Source of the DNA: Psychrobacter luti
Lineage (GTDB): Bacteria; Pseudomonadota; Gammaproteobacteria; Pseudomonadales; Moraxellaceae
DNA length: 64,000 nt
Direction of reading: 5' to 3'
Assembly (NCBI RefSeq): GCF_014192115.1
Contig: NZ_JACHXL010000003.1
Location: 434,001 to 498,000 of the forward strand
Shown here: positions 27,620 through 36,916 of the stretch, piece after piece
Position numbering within the stretch: the first letter of the stretch is position 1
How the letters are laid out: the number at the start of each line of letters is the position of its first letter
Notes under the pieces: generated by a model
Seen by the model: the letters and a program-made list of their open reading frames with translations, nothing else
What the model was told of the DNA's origin: nothing
Database searches by the model: none
Made by a program: the position numbers and the translations under genes

Positions 27620-27634
27620 ACCGTTATTAACGGT
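27620..27634. promoter_or_regulatory. 15-bp inverted repeat, operator-like
   Basis: ACCGTTA-T-TAACGGT is a perfect 7-1-7 dyad. It is centred about 78 bases upstream of the predicted tRNA transcription start and 184 bases before the cls ATG, so it could act on either unit. Confidence 0.4.
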
Positions 27635-27810
27635 CAAATAAAGGTGCTAGTAGGGTGATTTTCAGACGATAGAGTCATGATACAGTTAGCTATTGCGTGC
27701 TTGCTAAAAGCTACTATACTGATAATGCTTTTAGTATCTAGTTAACAAATTGTCTACTTAATAAACCATCTAGCTAATAGATAGATAAGTAGTTTGAGTG
27801 ATATAAGGTC

Positions 27811-29463
27811 ATGGAGGCGAGCATAGATAATCTTAATATAGAAGCCCTCTCTATTGAAGACTACTTTACGACATGGTCGTTAGGAGACTTTGCGGGATTG
27901 GGTCTGATATTGCACGTGATTCTCATGATAGTCATGACACTGCGTATCGTCTCGGTACAGCGTAATATCGGCGTGTCGATTGCTTGGGTTGCTGTACTCT
28001 ATACTTTGCCTGTGGTTGGTTTTATCGCTTACATACTCCTAGGTGAGCCAATGATTGGGCGGCGTTATCGTGCACGTATGAATCAGGCACGGCTACTGAT
28101 GAATGATATGGCTAAGCGTGAGCAGTTGGTGTTTGACCAAGGACAAGAGCTACTGCCTGATAATTATCGCGGTGTCAGTAAAATAGGCACGCGCTGGACA
28201 GGTTTTGGGGTTTTTCCCGACCACCAAATGCAGCTGTTGACCACACCGAGTGCTATTTTTGGGCATTTGATTGAAGACATCAATGCTGCCCAGCGCATCA
28301 TCCTGATGGAGTTTTATATTATTTATCCAAAAGGTCAGATACTTGAGGTCATGGATGCGTTAATTGCAGCAGCGCAGCGTGGTGTAGAGTGTCATATATT
28401 GGCAGACAGTGTAGGAAGTTTTAGCTTTTTTAATAGCAAGCAGCATCGGATGTTAGAAGAGGCTGGAGTCTTTGTGCATCAGTCGCTACCGGTGGGATTG
28501 TTTAAAACCTTGTTTAAGCGCTCCGATTTGCGTAATCATCGGAAAATTATCGTTATTGACGAACATATAGGCTATATCGGTAGCTTTAACTTGGTTGACC
28601 CGAAGTTTTTTAAACAGAATAAAAATGTTGGACAGTGGATTGATGTGGCGATACGTAGTGTCAGCCAAGAGCCGATGAGTATTGCCACGGCGATGGCGAA
28701 GGTGGTGGTGACCGATATCGGTGCGGAAAATAAAGATAATCTAGACGCGCTCAATCACCGCGTGAATACCTATACCCGTAAACTCTATGTTATGCACCCG
28801 ACCATTAATGATATCAACAGCCGCGTCAAAGTTTTAGACGAGCTTGTTGATTCTGATGAGTCGCCAGAGATTGGGTCGACATCGATTTTGATACCGCGTA
28901 TGCCAGTCGTCGAGGATGTGCTGGCGCAGCTGATACCTTCGGCGCCGCAAGTGACGGCGCATGTGATTTATAATACGTTGGTGACGGTGATACATCGCGC
29001 CAACAAACGTATTAGCATTACCACGCCGTATTTTGTCCCCGATGAAGCGTTATCAGGGGCGCTGACTACCGCCGCCAAACGCGGGGTCGAGGTAACGATT
29101 ATTGTCCCCGAAAAGGTGGATTCATTTTTGGTGCAGCACGCCTCCCAAGCGTATTACCAAGAACTACTTGAAGCAGGAGTAACCATTGCTTTATTTAAAG
29201 GTGGGCTGCTACACGCTAAGACGGTGGTCATTGACGATGATTATTGTCTGTTTGGTACGGTGAATATTGATATGCGCAGTTTTTATTTGAATATGGAAGT
29301 AAGCTTAGCCATTTATACCCCAGAGATGGTTGCGCAGGTTGCTGATTGTCAAGAAGTCTACTTGCAAAGCTGCCATTTTTTGACTTTAGAAGAGTGGCAA
29401 GAGCGGCAAGGGGCAGAGCGCTTATTTGATAATGTGGTGCGCTTATTTAGTCCTTTATTGTAG
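27811..29463 (+). CDS. cls: Cardiolipin synthase, phospholipase D family
   Basis: 550 residues. Two N-terminal membrane spans (LGLILHVILMIVMTLRIV and IAWVAVLYTLPVVGFIAYILLGE) precede two PLD domains. The first HKD motif is HRKIIVIDEHIGYIGSFN, the second HAKTVVIDDDYCLFGTVN. It joins two phosphatidylglycerols (or PG and PE) into cardiolipin at the inner membrane. E. coli ClsA has 486 residues; here the segment between the two PLD domains is longer. The ClsA subtype is the best guess from the two N-terminal spans. Confidence 0.93.
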   Translation: MEASIDNLNIEALSIEDYFTTWSLGDFAGLGLILHVILMIVMTLRIVSVQRNIGVSIAWVAVLYTLPVVGFIAYILLGEPMIGRRYRARMNQARLLMNDMAKREQLVFDQGQELLPDNYRGVSKIGTRWTGFGVFPDHQMQLLTTPSAIFGHLIEDINAAQRIILMEFYIIYPKGQILEVMDALIAAAQRGVECHILADSVGSFSFFNSKQHRMLEEAGVFVHQSLPVGLFKTLFKRSDLRNHRKIIVIDEHIGYIGSFNLVDPKFFKQNKNVGQWIDVAIRSVSQEPMSIATAMAKVVVTDIGAENKDNLDALNHRVNTYTRKLYVMHPTINDINSRVKVLDELVDSDESPEIGSTSILIPRMPVVEDVLAQLIPSAPQVTAHVIYNTLVTVIHRANKRISITTPYFVPDEALSGALTTAAKRGVEVTIIVPEKVDSFLVQHASQAYYQELLEAGVTIALFKGGLLHAKTVVIDDDYCLFGTVNIDMRSFYLNMEVSLAIYTPEMVAQVADCQEVYLQSCHFLTLEEWQERQGAERLFDNVVRLFSPLL

Positions 29464-29605
29464 CGCTTTCGCTTTTAAGTTAAGGTAAACTACTTATTTT
29501 TATTATCATCTCACTTATACAGTTACTTATATAACCACTTCTATGATTGTTTTTTGAAATCTTAGTTTTTAAAAGCACTCAATTTTTAAAGGATAGGCTT
29601 GCCTT

Positions 29606-31096
29606 ATGTCTGCATCGCCCTTAACGCCCCTTGATTATATTGCAGCAGGCTATTGGCAAGATTTCTTAGCTGGCCGTCCTATTGCTGGCGGCATGGCTTA
29701 TGAAGCTGAATTGCATCAATGCACACTCGATGAATCGCTGGCAAGTTTACAGCGCGTAGATACTTTGCTGTCGCAGATACGCCGCGACATGATAAAGTCT
29801 GGCACGTGGGATGAGGCAACGCTATTAACAGATGAGCGCTATCGTAATTTTATGGTATTTTTAGCGTTTTATGCAGGGCGCGTATTGGCACAGCAATGGC
29901 AGTATACGCCGCATTGGTTCGGTGAGTTTGAGCTACGGAAGCGTTATCCTGCCTTGCCACTGTTGACCGATGAGTTTTATCAGCATATGGCCGTGTTCTA
30001 TCGCGATGATATTGAGGCTACTGATAAGCCTAATTCGACTGTCTCGCTATTTTTTGCCTTAGAGCCAATAGGGTTGCGGCTGTTTGGTCACATTGATCGA
30101 CCGTTCCAAGCGGCGCAAGGTGGTCAAGTGGCAAGCGGGCTATATCAAGCGGTTAGTGAAAGACTGCCAAACGCCGTTGATAACAACCATGCATTACCGA
30201 TATTTGCCGTTATGAAATCGGCGACTGAAGAAGTAGCTGAAAAAATAGTACCTCAACATAGCCGCCAAGATATTCAAACAAATACTGTTAATAATACTTT
30301 TTACGATGAGCTTAAAACAACACATGAACCTGTTAAAACAGACGAGCCGTTAGCAAAAACTGCTTCATTAACTGTTCCATTAGAAGCACCCTCAGTACAA
30401 ACTGCGCCAGTAGCATCTTCACAAGCAGGATTAAAAGAAGTAGCGATAAAACCAACAATAAAACTAGTAGTAAAACCACTGATAAAAGAGGCGCCAACCC
30501 CAGAGATTTTTACCCAGTTGTTCACAGAGCTTGATGAAATAGACGTACCACAAACTGCTGGCAAAACAGAATATGAGCAAGCTTCTAAAGTTTTAGCTCA
30601 ATTTGAGCAGCATATTGCTAAGCAAGATAAACCACGCACGCAAGTTATATTTTCACAGCAGCATTTGGCAGCAAAGCAGCAAGCCTTGGTAAAAATGCAA
30701 GACGCTGCTCATGCGGGTCATAGCGCTGCGATGCTACGTTTAGCGATGTATGAGCTTCTTGGTGAAGGGGTAAATACGGATAAAGTGGCTGGTATGGAAG
30801 CAGGCGTTGAATGGGTGAAGCAAGCTGCTAGCAGAAACGACAGCCGTGCCCAGCGATTATTAAGTAGGCTCTACTATCAAGGCTTTGGCGTGCCGCAAGA
30901 TATGACCAATGGCAAATATTGGCTTGAGCAAGCGGCGCAAAACGGTCATGAAGAAGCGGCTAGTTTGGTTAGTCAATGGCAGCAAGCGCAAACGTTAATC
31001 AGCACACAAAAGCAAGAGCAGCATAGCCTTAAACGTTATCAGCTATTGTTTGTGGTGATTATTGTCGTCGCTATATTAATCTTCATTATTGTCTAA
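29606..31096 (+). CDS. Sel1-repeat protein with a C-terminal membrane tail anchor
   Basis: 496 residues of unknown function. The N-terminal 190 or so form a compact domain I do not recognise (TPLDYIAAGYWQDFLAGRPIAGG...YRNFMVFLAFYAGRVLAQQW). A long Thr/Ala/Pro/Lys linker follows (about 215-300). Residues about 350-455 carry Sel1-like repeats (GHSAAMLRLAMYELLGEGV and SRAQRLLSRLYYQGFGVPQD, GHEEAASLVSQW). The protein ends in a single hydrophobic helix (LLFVVIIVVAILIFIIV) at the very C-terminus, so a tail-anchored inner-membrane protein with a cytoplasmic repeat domain is inferred. It sits between cls and waaA on the same strand. Confidence 0.75.
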   Translation: MSASPLTPLDYIAAGYWQDFLAGRPIAGGMAYEAELHQCTLDESLASLQRVDTLLSQIRRDMIKSGTWDEATLLTDERYRNFMVFLAFYAGRVLAQQWQYTPHWFGEFELRKRYPALPLLTDEFYQHMAVFYRDDIEATDKPNSTVSLFFALEPIGLRLFGHIDRPFQAAQGGQVASGLYQAVSERLPNAVDNNHALPIFAVMKSATEEVAEKIVPQHSRQDIQTNTVNNTFYDELKTTHEPVKTDEPLAKTASLTVPLEAPSVQTAPVASSQAGLKEVAIKPTIKLVVKPLIKEAPTPEIFTQLFTELDEIDVPQTAGKTEYEQASKVLAQFEQHIAKQDKPRTQVIFSQQHLAAKQQALVKMQDAAHAGHSAAMLRLAMYELLGEGVNTDKVAGMEAGVEWVKQAASRNDSRAQRLLSRLYYQGFGVPQDMTNGKYWLEQAAQNGHEEAASLVSQWQQAQTLISTQKQEQHSLKRYQLLFVVIIVVAILIFIIV

Positions 31097-31103
31097 GCGA
31101 TTA

Positions 31104-31143
31104 TTTTAAATTCTGGTTTTAAATTCTCGTTTTTAAATTCTTG
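31104..31143 (+). repeat. Three tandem copies of a 13-14 bp AT-rich unit
   Basis: TTTTAAATTCTGG, TTTTAAATTCTCG and TTTTTAAATTCTTG lie head to tail between the Sel1-repeat gene and waaA. Function unknown. Confidence 0.8.
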
Positions 31144-31256
31144 TTTCTAATAACGAGTGCTTAAAAACTATTGTTTAGCATTAAATTCAGGTAGAATTGG
31201 CGCGCTTTTTATCGCCACTTCTTATCGTCCGATCCATTACTAATCTGGGCTTCTTC

Positions 31257-32852
31257 ATGCCATCTTCTGATAATTCCTTACCCTCTTTTGATAAGTCGAC
31301 TCAGCCAAGCCGAGCCGTTTATAAGCCACCTGTATATTATCAGGTGACGATTGGTTTGCTGAAACCGCTATACCGCCTACAGGTATGGCATCGCTCGCAT
31401 AAGCGCGATAATTATCAGCAAGAAGTGGAGCAGCGTTTTGGTAAGCGCTATCCTGCGCCGCCCGTGCCTGATGCAAATATTCAAGGTAGGACAGCAGATT
31501 ATCAATCTGCTGCGAAAACTGAAGATAATGCCAATAATCAAAATGGCAATGGCAAAAAAGTCATCTGGTGCCATGCGGTGTCTTTAGGCGAGACCAATAC
31601 CGTCGCGCCTTTGCTCGACGTGCTATTAGCAAAAGGCTATCAGATATGGTTGACCAATACCACGCAGACGGGGTTTGCACGTGGTGCCAGTCGCTTTGCC
31701 GATGATATTGCGCAAGGCCGTTTGAGTCATAGCTACGTTCCTGTCGACAGCCCTGCGGTGATTGAAAAATTTTTAGCACATGTGCAACCGGTTGCGGCAA
31801 TGTTTATAGAGACAGAGCTTTGGGCGAATATCTTGACCAAGTTGTCCGAGCATCATATCCCAAGTATTTTGGTCAATGCTCGGTTATCTGCTGCTTCTTT
31901 TAAAAGTTATCAAAAAATTGGCGCGGTCAGTGCCAGTATGATGAAAAACTTGAGTCTTATCATTGCGCAGGATAATGAATCGGCAAAACGCTTTCGGCAA
32001 TTGGGCGCTCATAGTGCACAAATCCGCGTGGCAGGCTCGCTGAAATGGGTGATTAATACCCCGAAGCTGAATAGTAATGATGCCAAAGAAGCTGAAATAT
32101 CAAATGATGCCGAAGATTTAGGCGTAGCAGGTCGTCCGATGTGGGTGGCAGCAAGCACTCATAGCGGTGAAGAAAAGACAGTATTATCATGGCAACAGCA
32201 AATACTATCTAATCCTTTATTAGCGGATACGTTATTAATTATCGTTCCAAGACACCCAGAACGCTTCGATGAGGTGGCAGAACTAATTGAAAAATCAGGC
32301 TTGGTCATGACGCGTCGTAGTGATGATGATGCAATCAGTCCAAATACCCAAGTTTATTTGGCTGATAGTATGGGTGAATTGATGAAATGGTATTCGCTTG
32401 CAGATGTGGCATTGGTGGGTGGCTCATTAGTCGATATTGGCGGGCATAATCCCGTTGAGCCGTCAAGTGTGGCAACGCCGGTATTGATGGGCAGTTATAC
32501 CCAATCTTGCCAAAGCGTGGTTGATAAATTGGCGAGCGTCGGGGCGTTATACCAACCACATAATGCATTTTATAGTGCTCTTGGTACTGACGAGCAGCTA
32601 TCTCAGCAGCAGAAAATTGCGAGCAATCAGCCATCTAGCGATGACGATAATCTTCTTTATCAGCAGCTACAGTTCTGGCTTAGCCATTTGGAATTGGCAA
32701 AAAAAGCAGGGCAAGCGGGTGCAGAAATGACCGAGCAGCAGCAAGCGGTCTTGCATCGGCAGTTATCAATGATTGAAGATGTGATTCAGCAATACGCAAA
32801 ACCGTCTTTCAATCAAGAACTGGATCAAGACGTGAATCAAGAGCTGACATAA
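31257..32852 (+). CDS. waaA: 3-deoxy-D-manno-octulosonic acid (Kdo) transferase
   Basis: 531 residues from the ATG at 31257; a TTG at 31197 with a fair AGG box is an alternative that adds 20 residues. A membrane-associated start (YYQVTIGLLKPLYRLQVWH) precedes a GT-B fold with the Kdo-transferase motif WCHAVSLGETN (catalytic Glu), ETELWANIL, SLIIAQDNESAKRF, and VPRHPERFDEV plus LVGGSLVDIGGHNPVEP for CMP-Kdo binding. It adds Kdo to lipid IVA at the inner membrane. E. coli WaaA has 425 residues; extra length is in a Gln/Asn-rich insert near 75-100 and a polar tail. Confidence 0.94.
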   Translation: MPSSDNSLPSFDKSTQPSRAVYKPPVYYQVTIGLLKPLYRLQVWHRSHKRDNYQQEVEQRFGKRYPAPPVPDANIQGRTADYQSAAKTEDNANNQNGNGKKVIWCHAVSLGETNTVAPLLDVLLAKGYQIWLTNTTQTGFARGASRFADDIAQGRLSHSYVPVDSPAVIEKFLAHVQPVAAMFIETELWANILTKLSEHHIPSILVNARLSAASFKSYQKIGAVSASMMKNLSLIIAQDNESAKRFRQLGAHSAQIRVAGSLKWVINTPKLNSNDAKEAEISNDAEDLGVAGRPMWVAASTHSGEEKTVLSWQQQILSNPLLADTLLIIVPRHPERFDEVAELIEKSGLVMTRRSDDDAISPNTQVYLADSMGELMKWYSLADVALVGGSLVDIGGHNPVEPSSVATPVLMGSYTQSCQSVVDKLASVGALYQPHNAFYSALGTDEQLSQQQKIASNQPSSDDDNLLYQQLQFWLSHLELAKKAGQAGAEMTEQQQAVLHRQLSMIEDVIQQYAKPSFNQELDQDVNQELT

Positions 32853-32860
32853 GTGATGCT

Positions 32861-33628
32861 ATGAACTGTATATTATTGCCAGATACCAGCTTTCAAAATG
32901 GCTCTGCCTACATTAATGATTTAACGCAAATTGCCCATGTTAATAAAGTACTGGATGCCAAGGTGGGCGATACGTTAAAAATCGGTCAATTGGGTGGCAA
33001 ACTTGGCAGCGCTATTATTAAAGATATTGCGCCCGATAGTATTGAACTGGGTGAGATAAAGCTAACCATCAATCCGCCACTAAAGCTCAATCTTACAGTG
33101 GTGCTGGCATTGCCACGGCCAAAAGTGTTACGCCGCCTAATCATGGATATGACCGCGCTTGGCGTCAACGATATTATTCTTATCAATAGCTACCGTACGC
33201 AAAAAAGCTATTGGCAAAGCCCAATGTTAGATCGCCTTGACGAGTTTGTACTAGAGGGGCTGCAGCAAGGTATTGATACAGTTGCGCCGCGCATCAGTCT
33301 ACAAAAACGCTTTAAACCCTTTGTTGAAGACGAGCTTGCAAGCTTAATAACCAATCGCGCCATCGTTGCTCATCCTTATAGCGCGCTGTCTTTTGCGCAA
33401 TATGTACAACAACAACGAGAAAATCCTGAACTACTTCATAACTCAGCGCTGCCGAGCATGGTATTTATCGGTGCTGAAGGCGGCTGGATTGATTATGAGA
33501 TTGATTTACTTGCCGAGCAAGGTTGCACGGCAGTCAATATAGGTCCACGTATATTGCGTACGGAAGCAGCGGTTAATGTCATTTTGGGGCAGTGGCTTCT
33601 CTCAGATGCTAAGATGCGGCTGCTTTAG
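32861..33628 (+). CDS. rsmE: 16S rRNA (uracil-1498-N3)-methyltransferase
   Basis: 255 residues of the SPOUT/RsmE family. N-terminal PUA-like domain, then the knotted SAM site: VFIGAEGGWIDYEID (the canonical motif is IGPEGG, so Ala replaces Pro) and NIGPRILRTEAAVNVILGQW. ALPRPKVLRRLIMDMTALGVNDIILINSYRTQKSYW is also typical. It methylates U1498 of 16S rRNA. It begins eight bases after the waaA stop, so the two are cotranscribed. Confidence 0.93.
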   Translation: MNCILLPDTSFQNGSAYINDLTQIAHVNKVLDAKVGDTLKIGQLGGKLGSAIIKDIAPDSIELGEIKLTINPPLKLNLTVVLALPRPKVLRRLIMDMTALGVNDIILINSYRTQKSYWQSPMLDRLDEFVLEGLQQGIDTVAPRISLQKRFKPFVEDELASLITNRAIVAHPYSALSFAQYVQQQRENPELLHNSALPSMVFIGAEGGWIDYEIDLLAEQGCTAVNIGPRILRTEAAVNVILGQWLLSDAKMRLL

Positions 33629-33751
33629 AATATGGGTGCTCTAATGTCAAAGCAAACCCGTAAAAGTTAGTTAGAATTCTGCTTAAATATGGCTGTTTAA
33701 AGGTGTTTATTAGACGATAATTTTGCTGCACGGTTGCACTAAATAAATGTA

Positions 33752-33780
33752 TTGATAATTAATCTCATTTCGATTAGTAT
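33752..33780 (+). promoter_or_regulatory. Promoter of fbpABC with an overlapping Fur-like site
   Basis: TTGATA (33752-33757), 17-base spacer, TAGTAT (33775-33780). Between -35 and -10, bases 33754-33772 begin GATAATTAATCTCATT and match the 19-base Fur consensus at 12 positions by my count. Iron-responsive repression is inferred from this and from the genes downstream. Confidence 0.5.
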
Positions 33781-33888
33781 ATTGTCTCTCAGACATTAAT
33801 GTCTTATTAATCCCGCTATTCAATCATTTTCTAATGATTTTAATGTCTTTTTATCTCACTTATCCGTAGCACCATTATGGGGAAATCC

Positions 33889-35025
33889 ATGTCATTAACT
33901 GCTATCAGTGCAAATCTATCTTCTACTAAGCTTATTTTACCCGTTGCTGTATTTGGTCTGATGTTAGGGCTGACTGGCTGTAATAATGCCTCGGCACCAG
34001 AAGAAGGTGCTGAAGCTGTGACAGCTGATGCTGAACAATCTAGCACTGAGCAAGAAGTGGCTACAAATGATGATGCGACGGCAGCTGGTGGGCAAACGGT
34101 CACCATCTACTCATCACGTAATGAGCAGTTAATCAAACCATTATTAGATCGTTATACTGAGCAGACAGGCGTTAAAATTGAGCTGGTCACTGATAAAACT
34201 GGCCCATTGATGGCGCGCTTACAAGCGGAAGGTAAAAATACCCCTGCTGATATGCTATTAACTGTCGATGCCGGTAACTTATGGCAAGCAGCTGAGCAAG
34301 GTTTATTGCAACCGGTTGCCTCTAGCGTGCTAGAAAAAAATGTCCCTGCTAAATATCGTGATCCAGAAGGTCAGTGGACAGGTCTGTCATTACGCGCCCG
34401 TACGATTTTTTATGACCCAAGTAAAGTCAGTGCCGACCAATTATCTACCTATGCCGATTTGGCCGATCCAAAATGGAAAGGCAAATTGTGTCTACGTACT
34501 TCTAAGAAAGTTTATAACCAGTCATTGGTTGCAAGCATGATGGAGCACTTGGGCGAAGAGAAAACCGAGCAAGTTATTCGTGGTTGGGTAGATAATTTAG
34601 CGACCGACGTATTCAGCGATGATACCAATTTGTTAGAGGCGATTGCTGCCGGTCAGTGTGAAGTGGGTATTGCCAATAGCTACTACTATGGTCGTATGCT
34701 TGATGAGAAACCAAACTTCCCTGTAAAAATATTTTGGGCAAACCAAGGTACGACTGGTACCCACGTTAATATCTCTGGAGCTGGGGTAGTAACAGGTTCA
34801 GACAATCCAGATGGCGCGCTTAAATTGATGGAGTGGTTGTCTTCTGATGAGGCGCAAGGTTTATATGCCAGTGCTGATAAAGAATTCCCAGTCAAAGCGG
34901 GTATTGATGAATCAGAGATGCTCAAATCATGGGGTCCATTTAAACAAGACGATATCAACGTCCAGAAATTTGGTGAGCTACAAACCAAAGCCATTCAAAT
35001 GATGGATAAAGCGGGTTATAAATAA
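33889..35025 (+). CDS. fbpA: Ferric iron ABC transporter substrate-binding lipoprotein
   Basis: 378 residues from the ATG at 33889, which follows GGGGAA; the in-frame ATG at 33877 overlaps that site. The lipobox is LTGC in VFGLMLGLTGCNN, followed by an acidic Glu/Ala/Thr linker (about 40 residues). The mature domain starts TVTIYSSRNEQLIKPLLDRY, and the Tyr cluster of iron-binding FbpA proteins is present in IANSYYYGRMLDEKPN. As a lipoprotein it would be tethered in the periplasm and deliver ferric iron to FbpB. It leads fbpA-fbpB-fbpC. Confidence 0.92.
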   Translation: MSLTAISANLSSTKLILPVAVFGLMLGLTGCNNASAPEEGAEAVTADAEQSSTEQEVATNDDATAAGGQTVTIYSSRNEQLIKPLLDRYTEQTGVKIELVTDKTGPLMARLQAEGKNTPADMLLTVDAGNLWQAAEQGLLQPVASSVLEKNVPAKYRDPEGQWTGLSLRARTIFYDPSKVSADQLSTYADLADPKWKGKLCLRTSKKVYNQSLVASMMEHLGEEKTEQVIRGWVDNLATDVFSDDTNLLEAIAAGQCEVGIANSYYYGRMLDEKPNFPVKIFWANQGTTGTHVNISGAGVVTGSDNPDGALKLMEWLSSDEAQGLYASADKEFPVKAGIDESEMLKSWGPFKQDDINVQKFGELQTKAIQMMDKAGYK

Positions 35026-35057
35026 TAGACTGGCAGTAGCTGAGCGGTTGATTTTTA

Positions 35058-35092
35058 GCTATTAGGTGTTTATTAATTCAGCATCTAATAGC
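35058..35092 (+). other. Hairpin between fbpA and fbpB
   Basis: GCTATTAGGTG (35058-35068) pairs with CATCTAATAGC (35082-35092), one mismatch, 13-base loop. With no T-run it is more likely to protect the fbpA message than to stop transcription, a common way to keep binding protein in excess over permease. Confidence 0.45.
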
Positions 35093-35122
35093 GTCATTAT
35101 GCGTATGACACGGTAACAATCT

Positions 35123-36805
35123 ATGATAACAATGCCAGAAGCGTCTGCTAAGCAAGACAATACTGTCAATGAAGCCAGTAATGACAAAAATAGCCCATCT
35201 ATTAGTCACGACCATGTCGTCCGCAAACGTATCCTCTCAAAATCAGTCTTAGGACTGATTTCGTTGTTTATGCTAGTACCGATTTTAATCGTACTATTAT
35301 CGTGGACGCAGCCGGTCGCCGATATTTGGACACACATGCGCGAATATGTACTGCCGCAAGTGTTAAAAAATACCGTCATTTTATTGATGATGGTGACGGT
35401 GATTTCTGGCGTTATCGGGACGGGGCTTGCCTGGGTGACCAGTATGTACCGCTTCCCTGGACAGCGGTTTTTTGCGTGGGCGCTCATGTTGCCATTAGCA
35501 ATGCCAGCTTATGTCTTAGCATTTGTTACTGTCGGTATCGTTGACTTTAGTGGGCCGCTGCAAACTGCCTTAAGGGAGTTTGGTTTTACTACTGCTATCC
35601 CATCGGTTCGTAATGTTTGGGGTGCAGGTTTAGTATTGTCGTTGGCATTTTATCCTTATGTCTATTTGCTTGCACGCCAAGCGTTTTTATCACAAGGCAG
35701 GCGGGCGATTGAAGCCGGACAGATGCTTGGGTTAAGTCGTAGCAAGGTGTTCTTTCGGCTAGCGTTACCACAAGCACTACCGTGGGTCATTGGTGGTTTG
35801 CTACTTGCTAGTATGGAGACACTGGCAGATTTTGGCGCAGTGTCAGTATTTAATGTCGATACTTTTACGACAGCGATTTATAAAGCGTGGTTTGGATTTT
35901 TTAGTTTAACCACGGCCGCGCAGCTGGCAGCATTATTAATTGGCGTGGTTTTTATCGTCGTTTTGTTTGAGCAGTACTGGCAAGCAAAGCGCGGCAATAC
36001 CATAACTCAGGGTAGCAGTAAGCGATTTGAAGCCAGTAAACCGGCAAGGTGGGGCATGGCGCTACTTTGCACGTTGGTGTTTTTAGTGGCGTTTTTGGTT
36101 CCGTTTTTACAGCTGCTTTATTGGACTGCAGAAAATTTCCAGCAAGATTTTGATGCGCGTTATATTGATTTTGTCACCAATAGCCTTATGATTGCTAGTA
36201 TGACCACGATATTTATCGCATTTTTGGCGATTATTATTGCGTGGGTCAAGCGACAATATCCAGATAAATCTACCAAGCTGATGACCACCTTAGCTAATTT
36301 GGGTTATGTGGTGCCGGGTACGGTATTAGCCGTTGGGATATTTATTCCGATTGCATGGCTTGATAATCAGCTGATAGCTTTTGGTATTACCTCAACGCAG
36401 TTTTTTTCTGGTAGTGTCATCGTCATGCTACTTGCTTTATCGACGCGCTTTATGACCGTGAGCTTTCAGCCGGTAGATCGTCAGCTACAGCGCTTGACGG
36501 TCAATCAAGAAGCAGCCGCTAAATTACTCAGTGATAGTCCGTATCAGCGCTGGCGGCAAGTGATGCTGCCCGTCCTTAGTCCAGGGGTGTTGACCGGATT
36601 ATTAATGGGCTTTGTCGAAGTCATGAAAGAGATGCCGATTACATTGATGACGCGGAGACAGGGCTGGGATACGCTGGCAGTAAGAGTGTTTGAGATGACC
36701 AGTGAAGGTATGTGGGGACGCGCCGCCTTGCCTAGTTTATTGATTGTGCTGGTTGGGCTTATTCCTGTTTGGGTATTGCTGCGTCAAAGCGATAAGCAAG
36801 GTTAA
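35123..36805 (+). CDS. fbpB: Ferric iron ABC transporter permease
   Basis: 560 residues, two fused permease halves of about six spans each, as in FbpB/SfuB. Each half has an EAA loop that touches the ATPase: EAGQMLGLSRSKVFFRLALPQALP in the first and EAAAKLLSDSPYQRWRQVMLPVLSPG in the second. It moves ferric iron across the inner membrane. The N-terminal 35 residues are polar and low complexity. It is cotranscribed with fbpA (97-base gap with a hairpin) and fbpC (111-base gap). Confidence 0.94.
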   Translation: MITMPEASAKQDNTVNEASNDKNSPSISHDHVVRKRILSKSVLGLISLFMLVPILIVLLSWTQPVADIWTHMREYVLPQVLKNTVILLMMVTVISGVIGTGLAWVTSMYRFPGQRFFAWALMLPLAMPAYVLAFVTVGIVDFSGPLQTALREFGFTTAIPSVRNVWGAGLVLSLAFYPYVYLLARQAFLSQGRRAIEAGQMLGLSRSKVFFRLALPQALPWVIGGLLLASMETLADFGAVSVFNVDTFTTAIYKAWFGFFSLTTAAQLAALLIGVVFIVVLFEQYWQAKRGNTITQGSSKRFEASKPARWGMALLCTLVFLVAFLVPFLQLLYWTAENFQQDFDARYIDFVTNSLMIASMTTIFIAFLAIIIAWVKRQYPDKSTKLMTTLANLGYVVPGTVLAVGIFIPIAWLDNQLIAFGITSTQFFSGSVIVMLLALSTRFMTVSFQPVDRQLQRLTVNQEAAAKLLSDSPYQRWRQVMLPVLSPGVLTGLLMGFVEVMKEMPITLMTRRQGWDTLAVRVFEMTSEGMWGRAALPSLLIVLVGLIPVWVLLRQSDKQG

Positions 36806-36916
36806 GCGTGTTTATCATTAAAGAGCAAGTTTAAAAAACAACCATACTGAAAAAAGCCATATTAAAAACCGCGTTAATGATGGGTTTTATTCACTAATAG
36901 CTTACTGGTACCGTCT

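Larger units (their letters stand above)
27404..27810. other. Divergent region between the tRNA pair and cls
   Basis: 407 bases holding the tRNA promoter, a 15-bp inverted repeat at 27620-27634 and AT-rich leader sequence before cls. A 77-codon open frame (27425-27658, plus) is rejected because it lies antisense over the tRNA promoter and leader and resembles nothing. Confidence 0.55.

Noticed and set aside
27425-27658. 77-codon ORF on the plus strand after tRNA-Val
   Set aside because: It runs antisense over the tRNA promoter and leader, has no family resemblance and no good ribosome site.
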